64,000 nucleotides of DNA from positions 620,196 to 684,195 of the forward strand of contig NZ_MU158689.1 in the NCBI RefSeq assembly GCF_015209965.1. Reading direction: 5' to 3'. Each line of letters begins with the position of its first letter. Position 1 is the stretch's first letter. The notes under the pieces are model-generated. The model did no database searches. It saw nothing but the letters and a program-made list of their open reading frames with translations, and was not told where the DNA came from. The translations under genes and the position numbers were made by a program. Origin of the DNA: Sphingobacterium pedocola (GTDB lineage Bacteria > Bacteroidota > Bacteroidia > Sphingobacteriales > Sphingobacteriaceae). This document shows, piece after piece, positions 51,701 to 59,376 of the stretch.

Positions 51701-52125
51701 TCTACCCAGTAGCCCATTTTTTCTGTTAGGTCATTCCATACATCCGTGTATTTCATCACCTCTTTACGGCAGGCCGCATTATATTCTTCAACAGATATTT
51801 TTTTACCGATATCTTCTTTCGTGATGCCCAATGTCTTTTCAACAGCCAATTCAATCGGAAGCCCGTGTGTATCCCATCCGCCTTTACGTTTTACCTGAAA
51901 GCCTTTCAATGTTTTGTAACGGCAAAAAATATCTTTTATACTACGCGCCATTACATGGTGAATTCCGGGCATACCATTTGCGGACGGTGGACCCTCGTAA
52001 AAAGTATACGGTTTACTTGCAGGACGGTTTAAAACACTTTTTGCGAAAATGTCCTGAACTTCCCAACGCTTCAATACTTCTTTCCCGATTTCCGGTAAAT
52101 TTAACTGCTTATATTCCTTGTACAT
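48712..52125 (-). CDS. ileS: Isoleucyl-tRNA synthetase
   Basis: A 1137-residue class I synthetase with editing domain. The HIGH motif appears as PSANGMPGIHH near residue 55, the KMSKS motif as NKMSKRLGNG near 695, and the CP1 editing region includes AWTTTPWTLPSNTALVV. GWDTHGLPIELAVEK and WWFTLH-like segments are typical. The size is that of the eukaryote-like IleRS2 type (about 1,030-1,140), which in other bacteria is often mupirocin-tolerant; I infer type 2 from the length and the lack of a C-terminal zinc finger. First gene of a six-gene minus-strand operon. Confidence 0.95.
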   Translation of the reverse strand: MYKEYKQLNLPEIGKEVLKRWEVQDIFAKSVLNRPASKPYTFYEGPPSANGMPGIHHVMARSIKDIFCRYKTLKGFQVKRKGGWDTHGLPIELAVEKTLGITKEDIGKKISVEEYNAACRKEVMKYTDVWNDLTEKMGYWVDLENPYITYQNEYIETLWYLLKELYNKGLLYKGYTIQPYSPAAGTGLSSHELNQPGTYKDVKDTTIVAEFRLVKDQIHPLISTLVETEEEDVAFIAWTTTPWTLPSNTALVVGKKIEYVKIKTFNQYTGSPVSVILAKNLISKHFKAEGQQISFQDYNLGDKTIPWEIAAEFVGEELLGLRYEQLLPYITNEELLEKAFRVIAGDFVTTEDGTGIVHAAPTYGGDDFRVAKENDVPGIFVKDENGKDVPTVDRTGRFVKEITDFAGRFVKEEYYSDAERAEKDFRPTDVLIAIKLKEDNKAFDVKKYEHTYPHCWRTDKPVLYYPLDSWFIRTTAMKEEMVALNKTINWKPEATGSGRFGNWLENLVDWNLSRSRYWGTPLPIWRSEDENEEICIGSMPELKKYLEASIASDVLSENEKAVNTAYLAKFDTTDLDLHRPYVDHLVLVSDGGQKMFREPDLIDVWFDSGAMPYAQWGLDHNKLANGDKLPFKEEYNHAFPADFIAEGVDQTRGWFFTLHAISTMIRGSVAFKNVVSNGLVLDKNGNKMSKRLGNGVDPFATIEKYSADATRWYMISNAAPWDNLKFNEEGLDEVRRKFFGTLYNTYAFFALYANIDNFNYVEPDVANENRPEIDRWILSLLNSLSKEVDDYYADYEPTKATRAIQTFVDEHLSNWYVRLCRRRFWKGDYTEDKISAYQTLYTCLDTIAKLMSPVSPFFSDQLYLDLNAVTKKENFESVHLADFPSYNPLLVDKALEERMALAQDISSLVLSLRKKTGINVRQPLSKILLPVLDSAFQAKVEKVKDLILSETNIKSIEFITDTTGIIKKKIKPNFKALGAKVGKDMKLVTTAIQALNADQIGELERNGNYVLAGTAYDISLEDVEIIAEDVAGWQVANLGNLTVALDVQITDELKKEGVARELVNRVQNLRKEKDFEVTDRIKVLVSQNIEIEEATQHNLSYICTEILADSFVFVDTLTSSDTIEINGIELKVLIEKI

Positions 52126-52156
52126 TACGTAAATTAAATGTCTGTTTTTAAGGTTG

Positions 52157-52164
52157 CAAAGTTA
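52157..52164 (-). promoter_or_regulatory. -7 promoter element of the ileS operon
   Basis: TAACTTTG on the minus strand, perfect TAnnTTTG match, 31 bases before the ileS ATG. Confidence 0.5.
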
Positions 52165-52296
52165 ATGATTATTAAGGAAAGGTGAAAGAAAAGAACTGCG
52201 ATTGCTGTCAAGATTCTTCAGGTGTTATTTTTTTTAGCTCTATTTATGGAATTGTTGCTTTCGGTACATCATGTACGAAATTTATACCCCTGCGTT

Positions 52297-53718
52297 ATGA
52301 TGAAAATTAATTATTTATTTAGCCTGACACTGCTGCTGTTTTCGACGTCTTGTTTGAGTAGTTTAATAAAGTCGGGGACATCTTCGTCGTCGTTTTCTGT
52401 ACAACAAGTCCGATCATTAGACACGTTGCGTTTGCACCGATCTGCAACAGAATATCCAATCGATGAATTGTTGGAGCCACCAAAAGAATTGTTGGAGCGC
52501 GTTAGCTCTTTGGATCTTTTTCGAAAGCTTAAGTCGGGCGAAGTCGAAAAATATGCGCCTATACCGGATAGTATTGTTTATTTTGGTAATCAACCTTTTC
52601 TATTGGGGATGCTTAAAGCCTATCAGGAGCATAGGCCTATTGTGATTTCTCCGGATATAATTTGGTTATTGATTGAACAGGGGTTTGCGAGACATATTGC
52701 ATTTCATGGCGAAAAATTTAGAGACAGGCTTGTCGGTTTCGATGGTAAACGGGAGCTGACCGTTGTGGTGGATAGTAGGCAGGTAAAACTTGGGAATAAG
52801 GACAGTGATTGGGAGCAGGTTTTTCCGCAGTTTGTCGATCAAATATTAACGTATACGGGCGAGGATTATGTTAGGAATTTACGGGCGGATTTTTCGACAT
52901 CAAATGAGATAAGTAAAATTGCCTCCGAAATAGTACTGATGGAGTCGGTTAAGATTTATTTTGATTATAAGATGATGATGATCGGATGTGGCATATCATC
53001 CGTTACGATAGAAGGAACAGTAGCCGATTGGAAAAAAATTCTGGACAAGATAGATTACATGGAAACATTTGATTTGGCGTGGTGGACAAAAGAATTGAAA
53101 CCAATTATTCAGGAAATTGTGAAAACGAAAGAAGGTAAGCTGGATAAAGAGTTTTGGAAAAATATGGTGCAATTACAGCGCAAAGCTGTTTATTCACCTC
53201 ATGAGACAATCGATGGGTGGATTACTAAATTTTATCCGTTCAATGATAAAGGGGAACGCCGGAACCTCGACCCGATAACGCACGCGAGTTCCATCGCGGC
53301 TGAATATGTAAAAGTACCGTTTATAATGGAAGACCGAGCCTCTGGGGTACAATATGCTATGGAATTTTGGGCTGGGTTGTTTGGAATGGAGCAAGATGCC
53401 GTCAACTACAGGCTAAGGCCAGTTGTCGGTTGGGCTATTGCCCATAATACGGAAAGTACGATTGCTACTCCTCCGAAGGATAATTACGATGATGTGAGTT
53501 TAAAAAATATTACGGAGATACCCCGACAGTTCTTTGCCCTCAAAAGTATAGACCGCTTGGTCATTGGTTTCGTTGGAAAAGTAAATATTCCTGATGAAAT
53601 AAAACGTATAAAAATAAAGAAAATGATGGTAACAGGCGAGATCTCTGTTGAAGAGGAGAAGCGTTTGAAAGAACTATTGCCGGACACCTGGCTGTTTGTT
53701 AATGATCGCGAAATATAA
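52297..53718 (+). CDS. DUF4419 family lipoprotein
   Basis: A 473-residue protein with a lipoprotein signal (MMKINYLFSLTLLLFSTSC, Cys19). I start at ATG 52297; 25 in-frame codons upstream (ORF from 52222) look like non-coding sequence. The body matches DUF4419 in outline: NQPFLLGMLKAYQEHRPIVISPDIIWLLIEQGFARHIAFHGEKFRDRLVGF, YTGEDYVRNLRADFSTSNEISKIASEIVLMESVKIYFDYKMM, and GWITKFYPFNDKGERRNLD. The fungal and bacterial family has no known function. It is followed by a small membrane protein gene. Confidence 0.8.
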   Translation: MMKINYLFSLTLLLFSTSCLSSLIKSGTSSSSFSVQQVRSLDTLRLHRSATEYPIDELLEPPKELLERVSSLDLFRKLKSGEVEKYAPIPDSIVYFGNQPFLLGMLKAYQEHRPIVISPDIIWLLIEQGFARHIAFHGEKFRDRLVGFDGKRELTVVVDSRQVKLGNKDSDWEQVFPQFVDQILTYTGEDYVRNLRADFSTSNEISKIASEIVLMESVKIYFDYKMMMIGCGISSVTIEGTVADWKKILDKIDYMETFDLAWWTKELKPIIQEIVKTKEGKLDKEFWKNMVQLQRKAVYSPHETIDGWITKFYPFNDKGERRNLDPITHASSIAAEYVKVPFIMEDRASGVQYAMEFWAGLFGMEQDAVNYRLRPVVGWAIAHNTESTIATPPKDNYDDVSLKNITEIPRQFFALKSIDRLVIGFVGKVNIPDEIKRIKIKKMMVTGEISVEEEKRLKELLPDTWLFVNDREI

Positions 53719-53797
53719 ACATTAGATCGGGGAATGTGCTGAATTTCCACTTAACGAAATAAAGTGCTTATATTTATTGGATGTTAAATTTATTGAC

Positions 53798-54097
53798 ATG
53801 AAAGATAACGCGCTGACTAAAAATATTTTATATGGTCAGATATGTGCTTGTTTGTTTTTAATACTTGCAATTCTATACGTTCGCTATTATACTTGTCTTC
53901 CAGAAATAGTAAGTACACTATTTGGAGTGGTTCACAATTTGGCTATGATTCCAGTGCTGGGGTTTTTGCTTTTTTCGTTCGGATATGGAGTGTTTCAGCT
54001 TCTTTTTAAAAGAAGATATAGCCTTACGAATGCGGTAGTTGCAATTTTAGGGGTTATATCGGTAGGCTTCATTGTCTTCGAATTTCTCACAGTCTAA
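53798..54097 (+). CDS. Small integral membrane protein
   Basis: A 99-residue protein with three membrane helices (about 10-30, 45-65, 78-97). A TTG at 53777 could extend it by 7 codons; the ATG at 53798 (MKDNALTKNILYGQI) is preferred. No family recognised. It lies 79 bases after the DUF4419 gene and is followed by a strong terminator (54100-54136). Function unknown. Confidence 0.6.
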   Translation: MKDNALTKNILYGQICACLFLILAILYVRYYTCLPEIVSTLFGVVHNLAMIPVLGFLLFSFGYGVFQLLFKRRYSLTNAVVAILGVISVGFIVFEFLTV

Positions 54098-54099
54098 CA

Positions 54100-54136
54100 C
54101 AGCACAAAAACCAGAAAATTTTTGTGCTGCGTTTTT
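54100..54136 (+). terminator. Terminator after small membrane protein gene
   Basis: An 11-pair stem CAGCACAAAAA (54100-54110) with 54119-54129, 8-base loop, followed by CGTTTTT. It lies directly after the stop. Confidence 0.85.
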
Positions 54137-54213
54137 AACGTCGTAAGATTGGTTTCCTTCGGAGCTGCTTCGCGGTCACCATCGTTCCTCCTGTTCGCAA
54201 TGATGACGACGTT
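54137..54213. repeat. Dispersed palindromic intergenic repeat, copy B
   Basis: A shorter relative of copy A: AACGTCGT (54137-54144) and ACGACGTT (54206-54213) form its inverted ends, and the interior shares AAGATTGG and TTCCTTCGGAGCTGC with copy A, plus CGCAATGA near its end. Confidence 0.65.
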
Positions 54214-54219
54214 GTGTTT

Positions 54220-54573
54220 TTAAGCGGAAAAACTACTTCCACAACCGCAGGTGCTAGATGCATTTGGGTTATTGAAAGTAAATCCTCTGGCGTCGAGTCC
54301 GTTTTTAAAATCGACCTCCATGCCAGCTAAATATAGTCCATGTGCTTTATTCATAAACACACGGATTCCAGCTATTTCGTATTCCGAGTCACCATCTTTC
54401 TTTTGGTCAAATCCCAAGATATAGCTCATTCCCGAGCACCCTCCGCCTTCCACGCCTAAGCGTAGGCCGAAGTCAGATCCCAGTTCTTGTTGATCGATTA
54501 ATTTTTTTAGCTCTGAAACTGCTCCCGAAGTTAATGTGACTGGTGCAGCGGCGGATATGTTATCTATAGTCAT
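54220..54573 (-). CDS. A-type iron-sulfur cluster carrier (IscA/ErpA-like)
   Basis: A 117-residue HesB/IscA-family protein. The three conserved cysteines are in GGGCSGMSY (Cys about 46) and the C-terminal STCGCGSSFSA pair, which together hold a 2Fe-2S or 4Fe-4S cluster for delivery to apo-proteins. Length and motif spacing are normal. No isc or suf gene is adjacent. The promoter-like TATTTTTG lies at 54604-54611 on the minus strand. Confidence 0.93.
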   Translation of the reverse strand: MTIDNISAAAPVTLTSGAVSELKKLIDQQELGSDFGLRLGVEGGGCSGMSYILGFDQKKDGDSEYEIAGIRVFMNKAHGLYLAGMEVDFKNGLDARGFTFNNPNASSTCGCGSSFSA

Positions 54574-54603
54574 TTCTTACCTTTCCGATGGTGTATAGTT
54601 AAA

Positions 54604-54611
54604 CAAAAATA
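54604..54611 (-). promoter_or_regulatory. -7 promoter element of the A-type carrier gene
   Basis: TATTTTTG on the minus strand, 30 bases before the ATG at 54573. Confidence 0.4.
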
Positions 54612-54792
54612 CATATTTTTAGCCGAAATATTTGACATCACTGATTTTTGACAATACGTAAACAATGTGGTCATTGAGGATAGCCGAATACGAATAATAT
54701 AGTTTGGATATTCCATATGGCCGTTAAAAGACAAACCGAGTGAAACGAGTTCATTTATACCGATGAAAACAGACACTCCTAAATAATTATAT

Positions 54793-55320
54793 ATGAATTA
54801 TACCGAGTTTTTCGCGCAGTTATTCGTTATCGCTTTTGGTGTATTTGCGGCATTAGTTTTAGCATTTAGGATTATTTGGCCTAAAATCGAGAACTACCTT
54901 TTAAAGATTAATGCGATAAATCAAAGTAAACTTTTAACCAAAGAAAATCTCCAATTACGCTATACTGCTTATGAACGGTTGATTTTGTTGGTTCACCGTA
55001 TAACTCCCGAACAAATTATGTTACGTAATCATGATCCACAGCTATCAGTGGGGCAATTTAAGCAGATACTGATCGCGGAATTGGAAAGTGAATTTAACCA
55101 TAATTTTACACAACAGCTTTATGTATCAGATGCTGCCTGGATGGTGGTCAGAGATTTAAAGGCCAATACCGTTTCTCTGTTAAGAAATACGGCGAAGGTA
55201 TTACCAAAAGACGCGACGTTGGACCAGTATGTCAGTCTGGTCTTGAAGCATGTAAAAGAATTAGATGTTAATCCGTATGATGCTGCCCTCCTTATATTGA
55301 AAAATGAGTTAACGGCTTAG
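54793..55320 (+). CDS. Conserved membrane-anchored hypothetical protein
   Basis: A 175-residue protein with one N-terminal membrane helix (about 5-27; FFAQLFVIAFGVFAALVLAF) and a soluble helical domain (RYTAYERLILLVHRITPEQIMLRN, QFKQILIAELESEFNHNFTQQLY). The pattern is conserved among Bacteroidota in my memory but has no named family I can give. It lies just upstream of glyA, which has its own promoter. Function unknown. Confidence 0.7.
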   Translation: MNYTEFFAQLFVIAFGVFAALVLAFRIIWPKIENYLLKINAINQSKLLTKENLQLRYTAYERLILLVHRITPEQIMLRNHDPQLSVGQFKQILIAELESEFNHNFTQQLYVSDAAWMVVRDLKANTVSLLRNTAKVLPKDATLDQYVSLVLKHVKELDVNPYDAALLILKNELTA

Positions 55321-55345
55321 ATTCTTTTATATTAACGCGATTATA

Positions 55346-55377
55346 ATTGGATATAAAAGCAAATTTATCTAAATTTG
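55346..55377 (+). promoter_or_regulatory. Promoter of glyA
   Basis: ATTG (55346-55349), a 20-base spacer and TAAATTTG (55370-55377, perfect TAnnTTTG). The leader to the ATG at 55424 is 42 bases. Confidence 0.65.
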
Positions 55378-55423
55378 CGGCTTATTAAAATAATTCTTCA
55401 AAATCCTATTTAATACAATAATA

Positions 55424-56695
55424 ATGGAAAGAGATCAGGCCATATTTAATCTTATAGCTGAAGAGCTAAAACGTCAGGAAGAGGGTGTTGAATTAATCGC
55501 TTCTGAAAACTTTGTAAGCAAGCAAGTGATGGAAGCTGCGGGTTCAGTATTAACAAACAAGTATGCTGAAGGTCTTCCGGGAAAGCGTTACTACGGTGGC
55601 TGTGAAGTGGTGGACGTTATCGAAACGATTGCTATTGATCGTGCCAAGCAACTTTTTGGAGCAGAGTGGGTAAATGTTCAACCTCACTCAGGAGCACAAG
55701 CTAACGCAGCTGTATTCTTGGCTATTTTAAAACCTGGCGATAAGATTTTAGGTTTTGACCTTTCTCATGGTGGACACCTGACGCATGGTTCTCCGGCAAA
55801 TTTTTCTGGAAAGCTATATCAACCTTTATTTTACGGTGTTAAGCAAGATACTGGTTTGATTGATTATGAGCAATTGGAAGAAACGGCATTAACTGAAAAG
55901 CCAAAAGTAATCATCTGTGGCGCTTCGGCTTATTCGCGTGATTGGGATTATGCTCGTATCCGTGCTGTTGCAGATAAAATTGGCGCTTTGGTCGTAGCTG
56001 ATATTTCTCATCCCGCTGGTTTGATTGCACGTGGATTATTGAATGATCCGCTTCCGCACTGCCATATCGTTACGACTACTACACATAAGACGCTACGTGG
56101 TCCACGTGGCGGTATGATTATGGTTGGCAAAGACTTCGAGAACCCATGGGGCATCAAAACACCTAAAGGCGAAATACGTACCATCACGCAATTGTTGGAT
56201 TTGGCTGTTTTTCCAGGTACACAAGGTGGTCCATTAGAGCATACTATTGCTGCCAAAGCAATTGCTTACGGTGAGGCATTATCTGATGAGTATATGGAGT
56301 ATATTGTTCAAGTGAAGAAAAATGCAGCTGTTCTAGCGCAGTTTTTTGTTGAGAAAGATTACAATATTATTTCGGGCGGTACAGATAACCACTTGATGTT
56401 GGTTGATCTTCGCAATAAGGATATTTCAGGTAAAGAGGCCGAAGCAGTATTAGGCTTGGCAGGAATTACGACCAACAAGAATATGGTGCCTTTTGATACA
56501 CGTTCTCCTTTCGTTACTTCAGGCGTTCGTTTTGGAACGGCTGCTATTACGAGTAGAGGTATTGGGGAAAACGAAATAGTTCAGATTGGTGAATTGATTG
56601 ATGAGGCTTTATCAAATCGTGGAAATGAATCTCAGTTGGCTAGTATTCACGAAAAAGTGAAGACAATGATGGCGCAGTTTCCGTTATACAAATAA
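55424..56695 (+). CDS. glyA: Serine hydroxymethyltransferase
   Basis: A 423-residue PLP enzyme interconverting serine and glycine and producing 5,10-methylene-tetrahydrofolate, which feeds one-carbon metabolism including purine synthesis. Family blocks: [36 protein letters not shown], the PLP lysine in [14 protein letters not shown], and [14 protein letters not shown]. Length is standard (about 420). A good promoter precedes and a strong terminator follows. Confidence 0.97.
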   Translation: MERDQAIFNLIAEELKRQEEGVELIASENFVSKQVMEAAGSVLTNKYAEGLPGKRYYGGCEVVDVIETIAIDRAKQLFGAEWVNVQPHSGAQANAAVFLAILKPGDKILGFDLSHGGHLTHGSPANFSGKLYQPLFYGVKQDTGLIDYEQLEETALTEKPKVIICGASAYSRDWDYARIRAVADKIGALVVADISHPAGLIARGLLNDPLPHCHIVTTTTHKTLRGPRGGMIMVGKDFENPWGIKTPKGEIRTITQLLDLAVFPGTQGGPLEHTIAAKAIAYGEALSDEYMEYIVQVKKNAAVLAQFFVEKDYNIISGGTDNHLMLVDLRNKDISGKEAEAVLGLAGITTNKNMVPFDTRSPFVTSGVRFGTAAITSRGIGENEIVQIGELIDEALSNRGNESQLASIHEKVKTMMAQFPLYK

Positions 56696-56715
56696 ATTTA
56701 GAGAAATAATCACTC

Positions 56716-56752
56716 AAAAAAGCTCCGAAATTAATTTTTGGAGCTTTTTTTG
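56716..56752 (+). terminator. glyA terminator
   Basis: AAAAAGCTCC paired with GGAGCTTTTT around a 13-base loop, followed by a T-tract. Confidence 0.88.
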
Positions 56753-56932
56753 TTGCATAATATTTGAAGTAATATTCGAAGTGTGAATTAATGTTAAAAA
56801 GGGGAGTGATAATTTGAAAGGTGGGATTTTTTCATTTGATTTGAATAGTTAAACAAAAAAACAATTGCCTATTGATATAAAATTACTCTTTTTAAAATTA
56901 GTGCGACTCTAACTTAAATTAGGGAAATTATT

Positions 56933-57523
56933 ATGAAACTATTGAAAAACAAGAGTGATCAGGAGTTGATCCACACGTATATTAATGGCGATGAAGCTGG
57001 ATTGAAAGTTTTGATTGAGCGGTATAAAAGCAAAATTTATACATCAATATATATACAGGTTAAAGACGAATATCTTACAGAAGATATATTTCAGGAAACA
57101 TTTATCAAGGTAATAAATGTATTAAAAGCTGGACGATATAACGATGAGGGTAAGTTCTTGCCCTGGGTAATGCGAATCGCGCATAATATGGTTATTGATC
57201 ACTTTCGCCGTGAAAAACGTGGGCTGAACGTTATTAACGCAGATGGATTTGATATATTTGAAGTCCTTGACTTTGCGGATGAAGACGCGGAAAGTAAAAT
57301 TGTCCGTACACAGCGGGATATCGATTTGAAGAAAATTATTCAGCTTTTGCCTGATGACCAAAAAGAGGTATTGATTATGCGCCATTTTTGTGATATGAGT
57401 TTTAAAGAAATAGCAGAAATCACTGATGTTAGTATTAATACGGCATTAGGTAGAATGCGATATGCGTTGAGTAACCTGCGCAAGATTATTGAAGATCATA
57501 ATATGCTATTACAAATGGGATAA
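56933..57523 (+). CDS. ECF-type RNA polymerase sigma factor
   Basis: A 196-residue sigma-70 family protein. Region 2 is DQELIHTYINGDEAGLKVLIERYKSKIYTSIY with the -10-binding DIFQETFIKVINVLKAGRY; region 4 is LLPDDQKEVLIMRHFCDMSFKEIAEITDVSINTALGRMRYALSNLRKII. No anti-sigma factor gene is adjacent, unlike many ECF loci; the downstream neighbour is a non-coding island. It may be controlled otherwise, for example by transcription. The target regulon cannot be told from the sequence. Confidence 0.93.
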   Translation: MKLLKNKSDQELIHTYINGDEAGLKVLIERYKSKIYTSIYIQVKDEYLTEDIFQETFIKVINVLKAGRYNDEGKFLPWVMRIAHNMVIDHFRREKRGLNVINADGFDIFEVLDFADEDAESKIVRTQRDIDLKKIIQLLPDDQKEVLIMRHFCDMSFKEIAEITDVSINTALGRMRYALSNLRKIIEDHNMLLQMG

Positions 57524-57524
57524 T

Positions 57525-57555
57525 AAAAAAGCCGGATTTTAAATCTGGCTTTTTT
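57525..57555 (+). terminator. Terminator of the sigma factor gene
   Basis: AAAAAAGCCGGATTT paired with AAATCTGGCTTTTTT (one G-U), almost no loop beyond T, with a T-run, 2 bases after the stop. Confidence 0.85.
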
Positions 57556-57639
57556 ATTGTCTATCGGCTTCCTTTCATTCATGCGTTATCCCGCAAGTAC
57601 AGAATGAAATCAGATTAAGTGTTTTTGGAACGTTGATGT

Positions 57640-58115
57640 TAAAGGAAGGTTTTTCTTAATCAATTTTATGCGCCTCTTTCGCCGGCGCGAGGGCGACTTC
57701 TTTTTCCTAAAAAGAAGCAAAAATCGTCGCTGTACCGGATCGACACCACGGTTCACCTTTCCTGCCATTGTCGACCCGCTGAGGCGACATTTGTCGGATA
57801 TGTAAGGATAGTGCATTCGTTCTGAAAGTTAAGTATTCCGCAAACTCAAAAACTCCGGCCTTAGCGGATTTGGATGCGTAGGCAGCAGATGATGTGTTGC
57901 AGAAACGTACAATTAGCATTTAACCAAGCAGGTCTCAGTCTTCGAAATGGGATAGTGTGTTGGAGGCCTAAGAGCTGCGTACTGCGTCATCGCGTAGCCG
58001 AAACGACAAATATGGTATCAGCCTTGACTTTTTTTGCTTCGTTTTTTTGGTCAAGCAAAAAGATGAAGGCCCTGTCGTGGCAACGACGGAAAGGTGGAGC
58101 CAGGGAAAAAAACTG
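57640..58115. repeat. Non-coding island with inverted repeats
   Basis: About 475 bases with a base composition unlike the AT-rich neighbourhood. It includes a perfect 9-pair hairpin CTTCTTTTT/AAAAAGAAG (57697-57717), inverted copies of CACCTTTCC (57754-57762 and 58088-58096), and CTTGAC/GTCAAG (58023-58028 and 58050-58055) around a T-rich stretch. Short open frames exist on both strands (for example 57874-58116), but they lack gene features and I reject them. I recall similar motifs (TTTGCTTCGTTTTTTTGG, AAAAAGAAGCAAAAAT) scattered in sphingobacterial genomes, suggesting a dispersed repeat or MITE. The remaining bases to 58343 hold only the promoter region of the next gene. Confidence 0.5.
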
Positions 58116-58343
58116 ATTAAATAAAAGGTTCCTTTTTATTGTTCCACTATATTCAGAACTACTATGAAAGCTAAAAACGGGCAGCAAGTCATTTTGTCAC
58201 GAATTGACCATTTATAGGCAATTATTTGTCAGAACCAAAGTAATTTGATATTTTTAGTCGGTTATTTTAACAGCTTCGTTTAAATGGAATGCCGTTTGAT
58301 AATCTACTATAAATATTAACGCGATAATAAAAGTATTAAAAAT

Positions 58344-59030
58344 ATGGGAATTTGGATTTTATTAATTGGTATTGGAATCATAAGTATGATTGTCCAGTCA
58401 AGATTTAAGAATAAGTTTAAGAAATATTCAGAGATGCCATTGACCTCGGGTATGTCGGGAGCAGATATCGCGAAAAAGATGCTAAATGATAATGGGATAT
58501 ATGATGTGAATGTAATTTCTGTTGAAGGTCAGCTTACGGATCATTATAATCCATCGGATAGAACGGTAAACCTGAGTCCTGAAGTATATCATGGACGCAG
58601 CGTTGCTGCTGCTGCTGTATCAGCTCATGAATGTGGCCATGCTGTGCAACATGCCAAAGCCTATACGTGGTTGCAATTTCGTTCTGCAATGGTGCCGATG
58701 GTAAATGTAGCTTCTAAGATTGTTTCATTTACGCTTATGATAGGCGTAATGCTAGCGATTTTTTCGAATAACTTATTCTTATTACAGATAGGAGTGGGGG
58801 CATTGGCGGTTACTACGGTATTTAGTTTCGTGACCCTGCCAGTAGAGTTTGATGCTTCTAATCGTGCTCTGGCGTGGTTGAATACGGCTAATATCACACA
58901 CAATACGGAGGAGCATGATGGTGCAAAAGATGCTTTGAAATGGGCTGCTATGACTTACGTAGTTGCGGCGTTATCTGCATTAGTTACACTACTTTATTAC
59001 GCAAGTATGCTCTTAGGCCGGAGGGATTAA
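58344..59030 (+). CDS. YugP-type zinc metallopeptidase (membrane)
   Basis: A 228-residue membrane protease of the Zn_peptidase_2/YugP family. An N-terminal membrane helix (about 2-20) is followed by the zinc motif AVSAHECGHAVQHA (HExxH form with Glu-Cys-Gly, about residues 90-103), then two or three further membrane segments (120-165, 205-223). VEFDASNRALAWL carries the third ligand candidate. Members are thought to act on membrane or cell-envelope proteins; the substrate is unknown. It stands alone after the non-coding island. Confidence 0.9.
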   Translation: MGIWILLIGIGIISMIVQSRFKNKFKKYSEMPLTSGMSGADIAKKMLNDNGIYDVNVISVEGQLTDHYNPSDRTVNLSPEVYHGRSVAAAAVSAHECGHAVQHAKAYTWLQFRSAMVPMVNVASKIVSFTLMIGVMLAIFSNNLFLLQIGVGALAVTTVFSFVTLPVEFDASNRALAWLNTANITHNTEEHDGAKDALKWAAMTYVVAALSALVTLLYYASMLLGRRD

Positions 59031-59075
59031 TCACGTTTAAAATATATCAGGCGGTTGTATCATAAATAAATCATT

Positions 59076-59189
59076 CCGTCATTTCGAGGAGGTACGACGA
59101 GAAATCTATGGTCAAGTAATTTTTCAACTAGTTGAAATTTAGTTCATTAAAATTAATCCATAGATTTCTCCCCCTGGTCGAAATGACGG
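59076..59189. repeat. Dispersed palindromic intergenic repeat, copy C
   Basis: A long, almost complete hairpin: CCGTCATTTCGA (59076-59087) pairs perfectly with 59178-59189, and GAGAAATCTATGG (59099-59111) pairs perfectly with 59158-59170. A central palindrome TTCAACTAGTTGAA lies around 59123-59136. It shares CGAGGAGGTACGAC with copy A. Confidence 0.8.
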
Positions 59190-59339
59190 TCAGGCGAATT
59201 ACTCGGTCTTTTGATACGGCCTCTTTTTTTTCTGCAGGTGTCTACTCTCAAAGGCCATCAAGAACTTTCATGGCTGTTGGTGATTCAATGGATCATGAAA
59301 GTTTTGTGACTAGAACACATTGCTTTCAGCTCAATTTCG

Positions 59340-59347
59340 TAACTTTG
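59340..59347 (+). promoter_or_regulatory. -7 promoter element of ffh
   Basis: TAACTTTG, a perfect match, 29 bases before the ATG. ATTG at 59319-59322 is a possible -33 element with a short 17-base spacer. Confidence 0.5.
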
Positions 59348-59376
59348 CGTTTTAGTATTAAGAACTTCAATAGATT

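Larger units (their letters stand above)
59031..59376. other. Intergenic region before ffh with repeat copy C
   Basis: A 346-base gap containing palindromic repeat copy C (59076-59189) and the ffh promoter (59340-59347). The 150 bases between hold nothing recognisable; a 90-codon frame through it (59132-59404) runs into the ffh start and is not a gene. Confidence 0.55.

Noticed and set aside
57610..57816. 68-codon minus-strand ORF in the same island
   Set aside because: Highly basic, no motif, overlaps the hairpin; likely chance.
57874..58116. 80-codon ORF in the non-coding island
   Set aside because: No start signal, no family features and repeated low-complexity; likely chance frame in a dispersed repeat.
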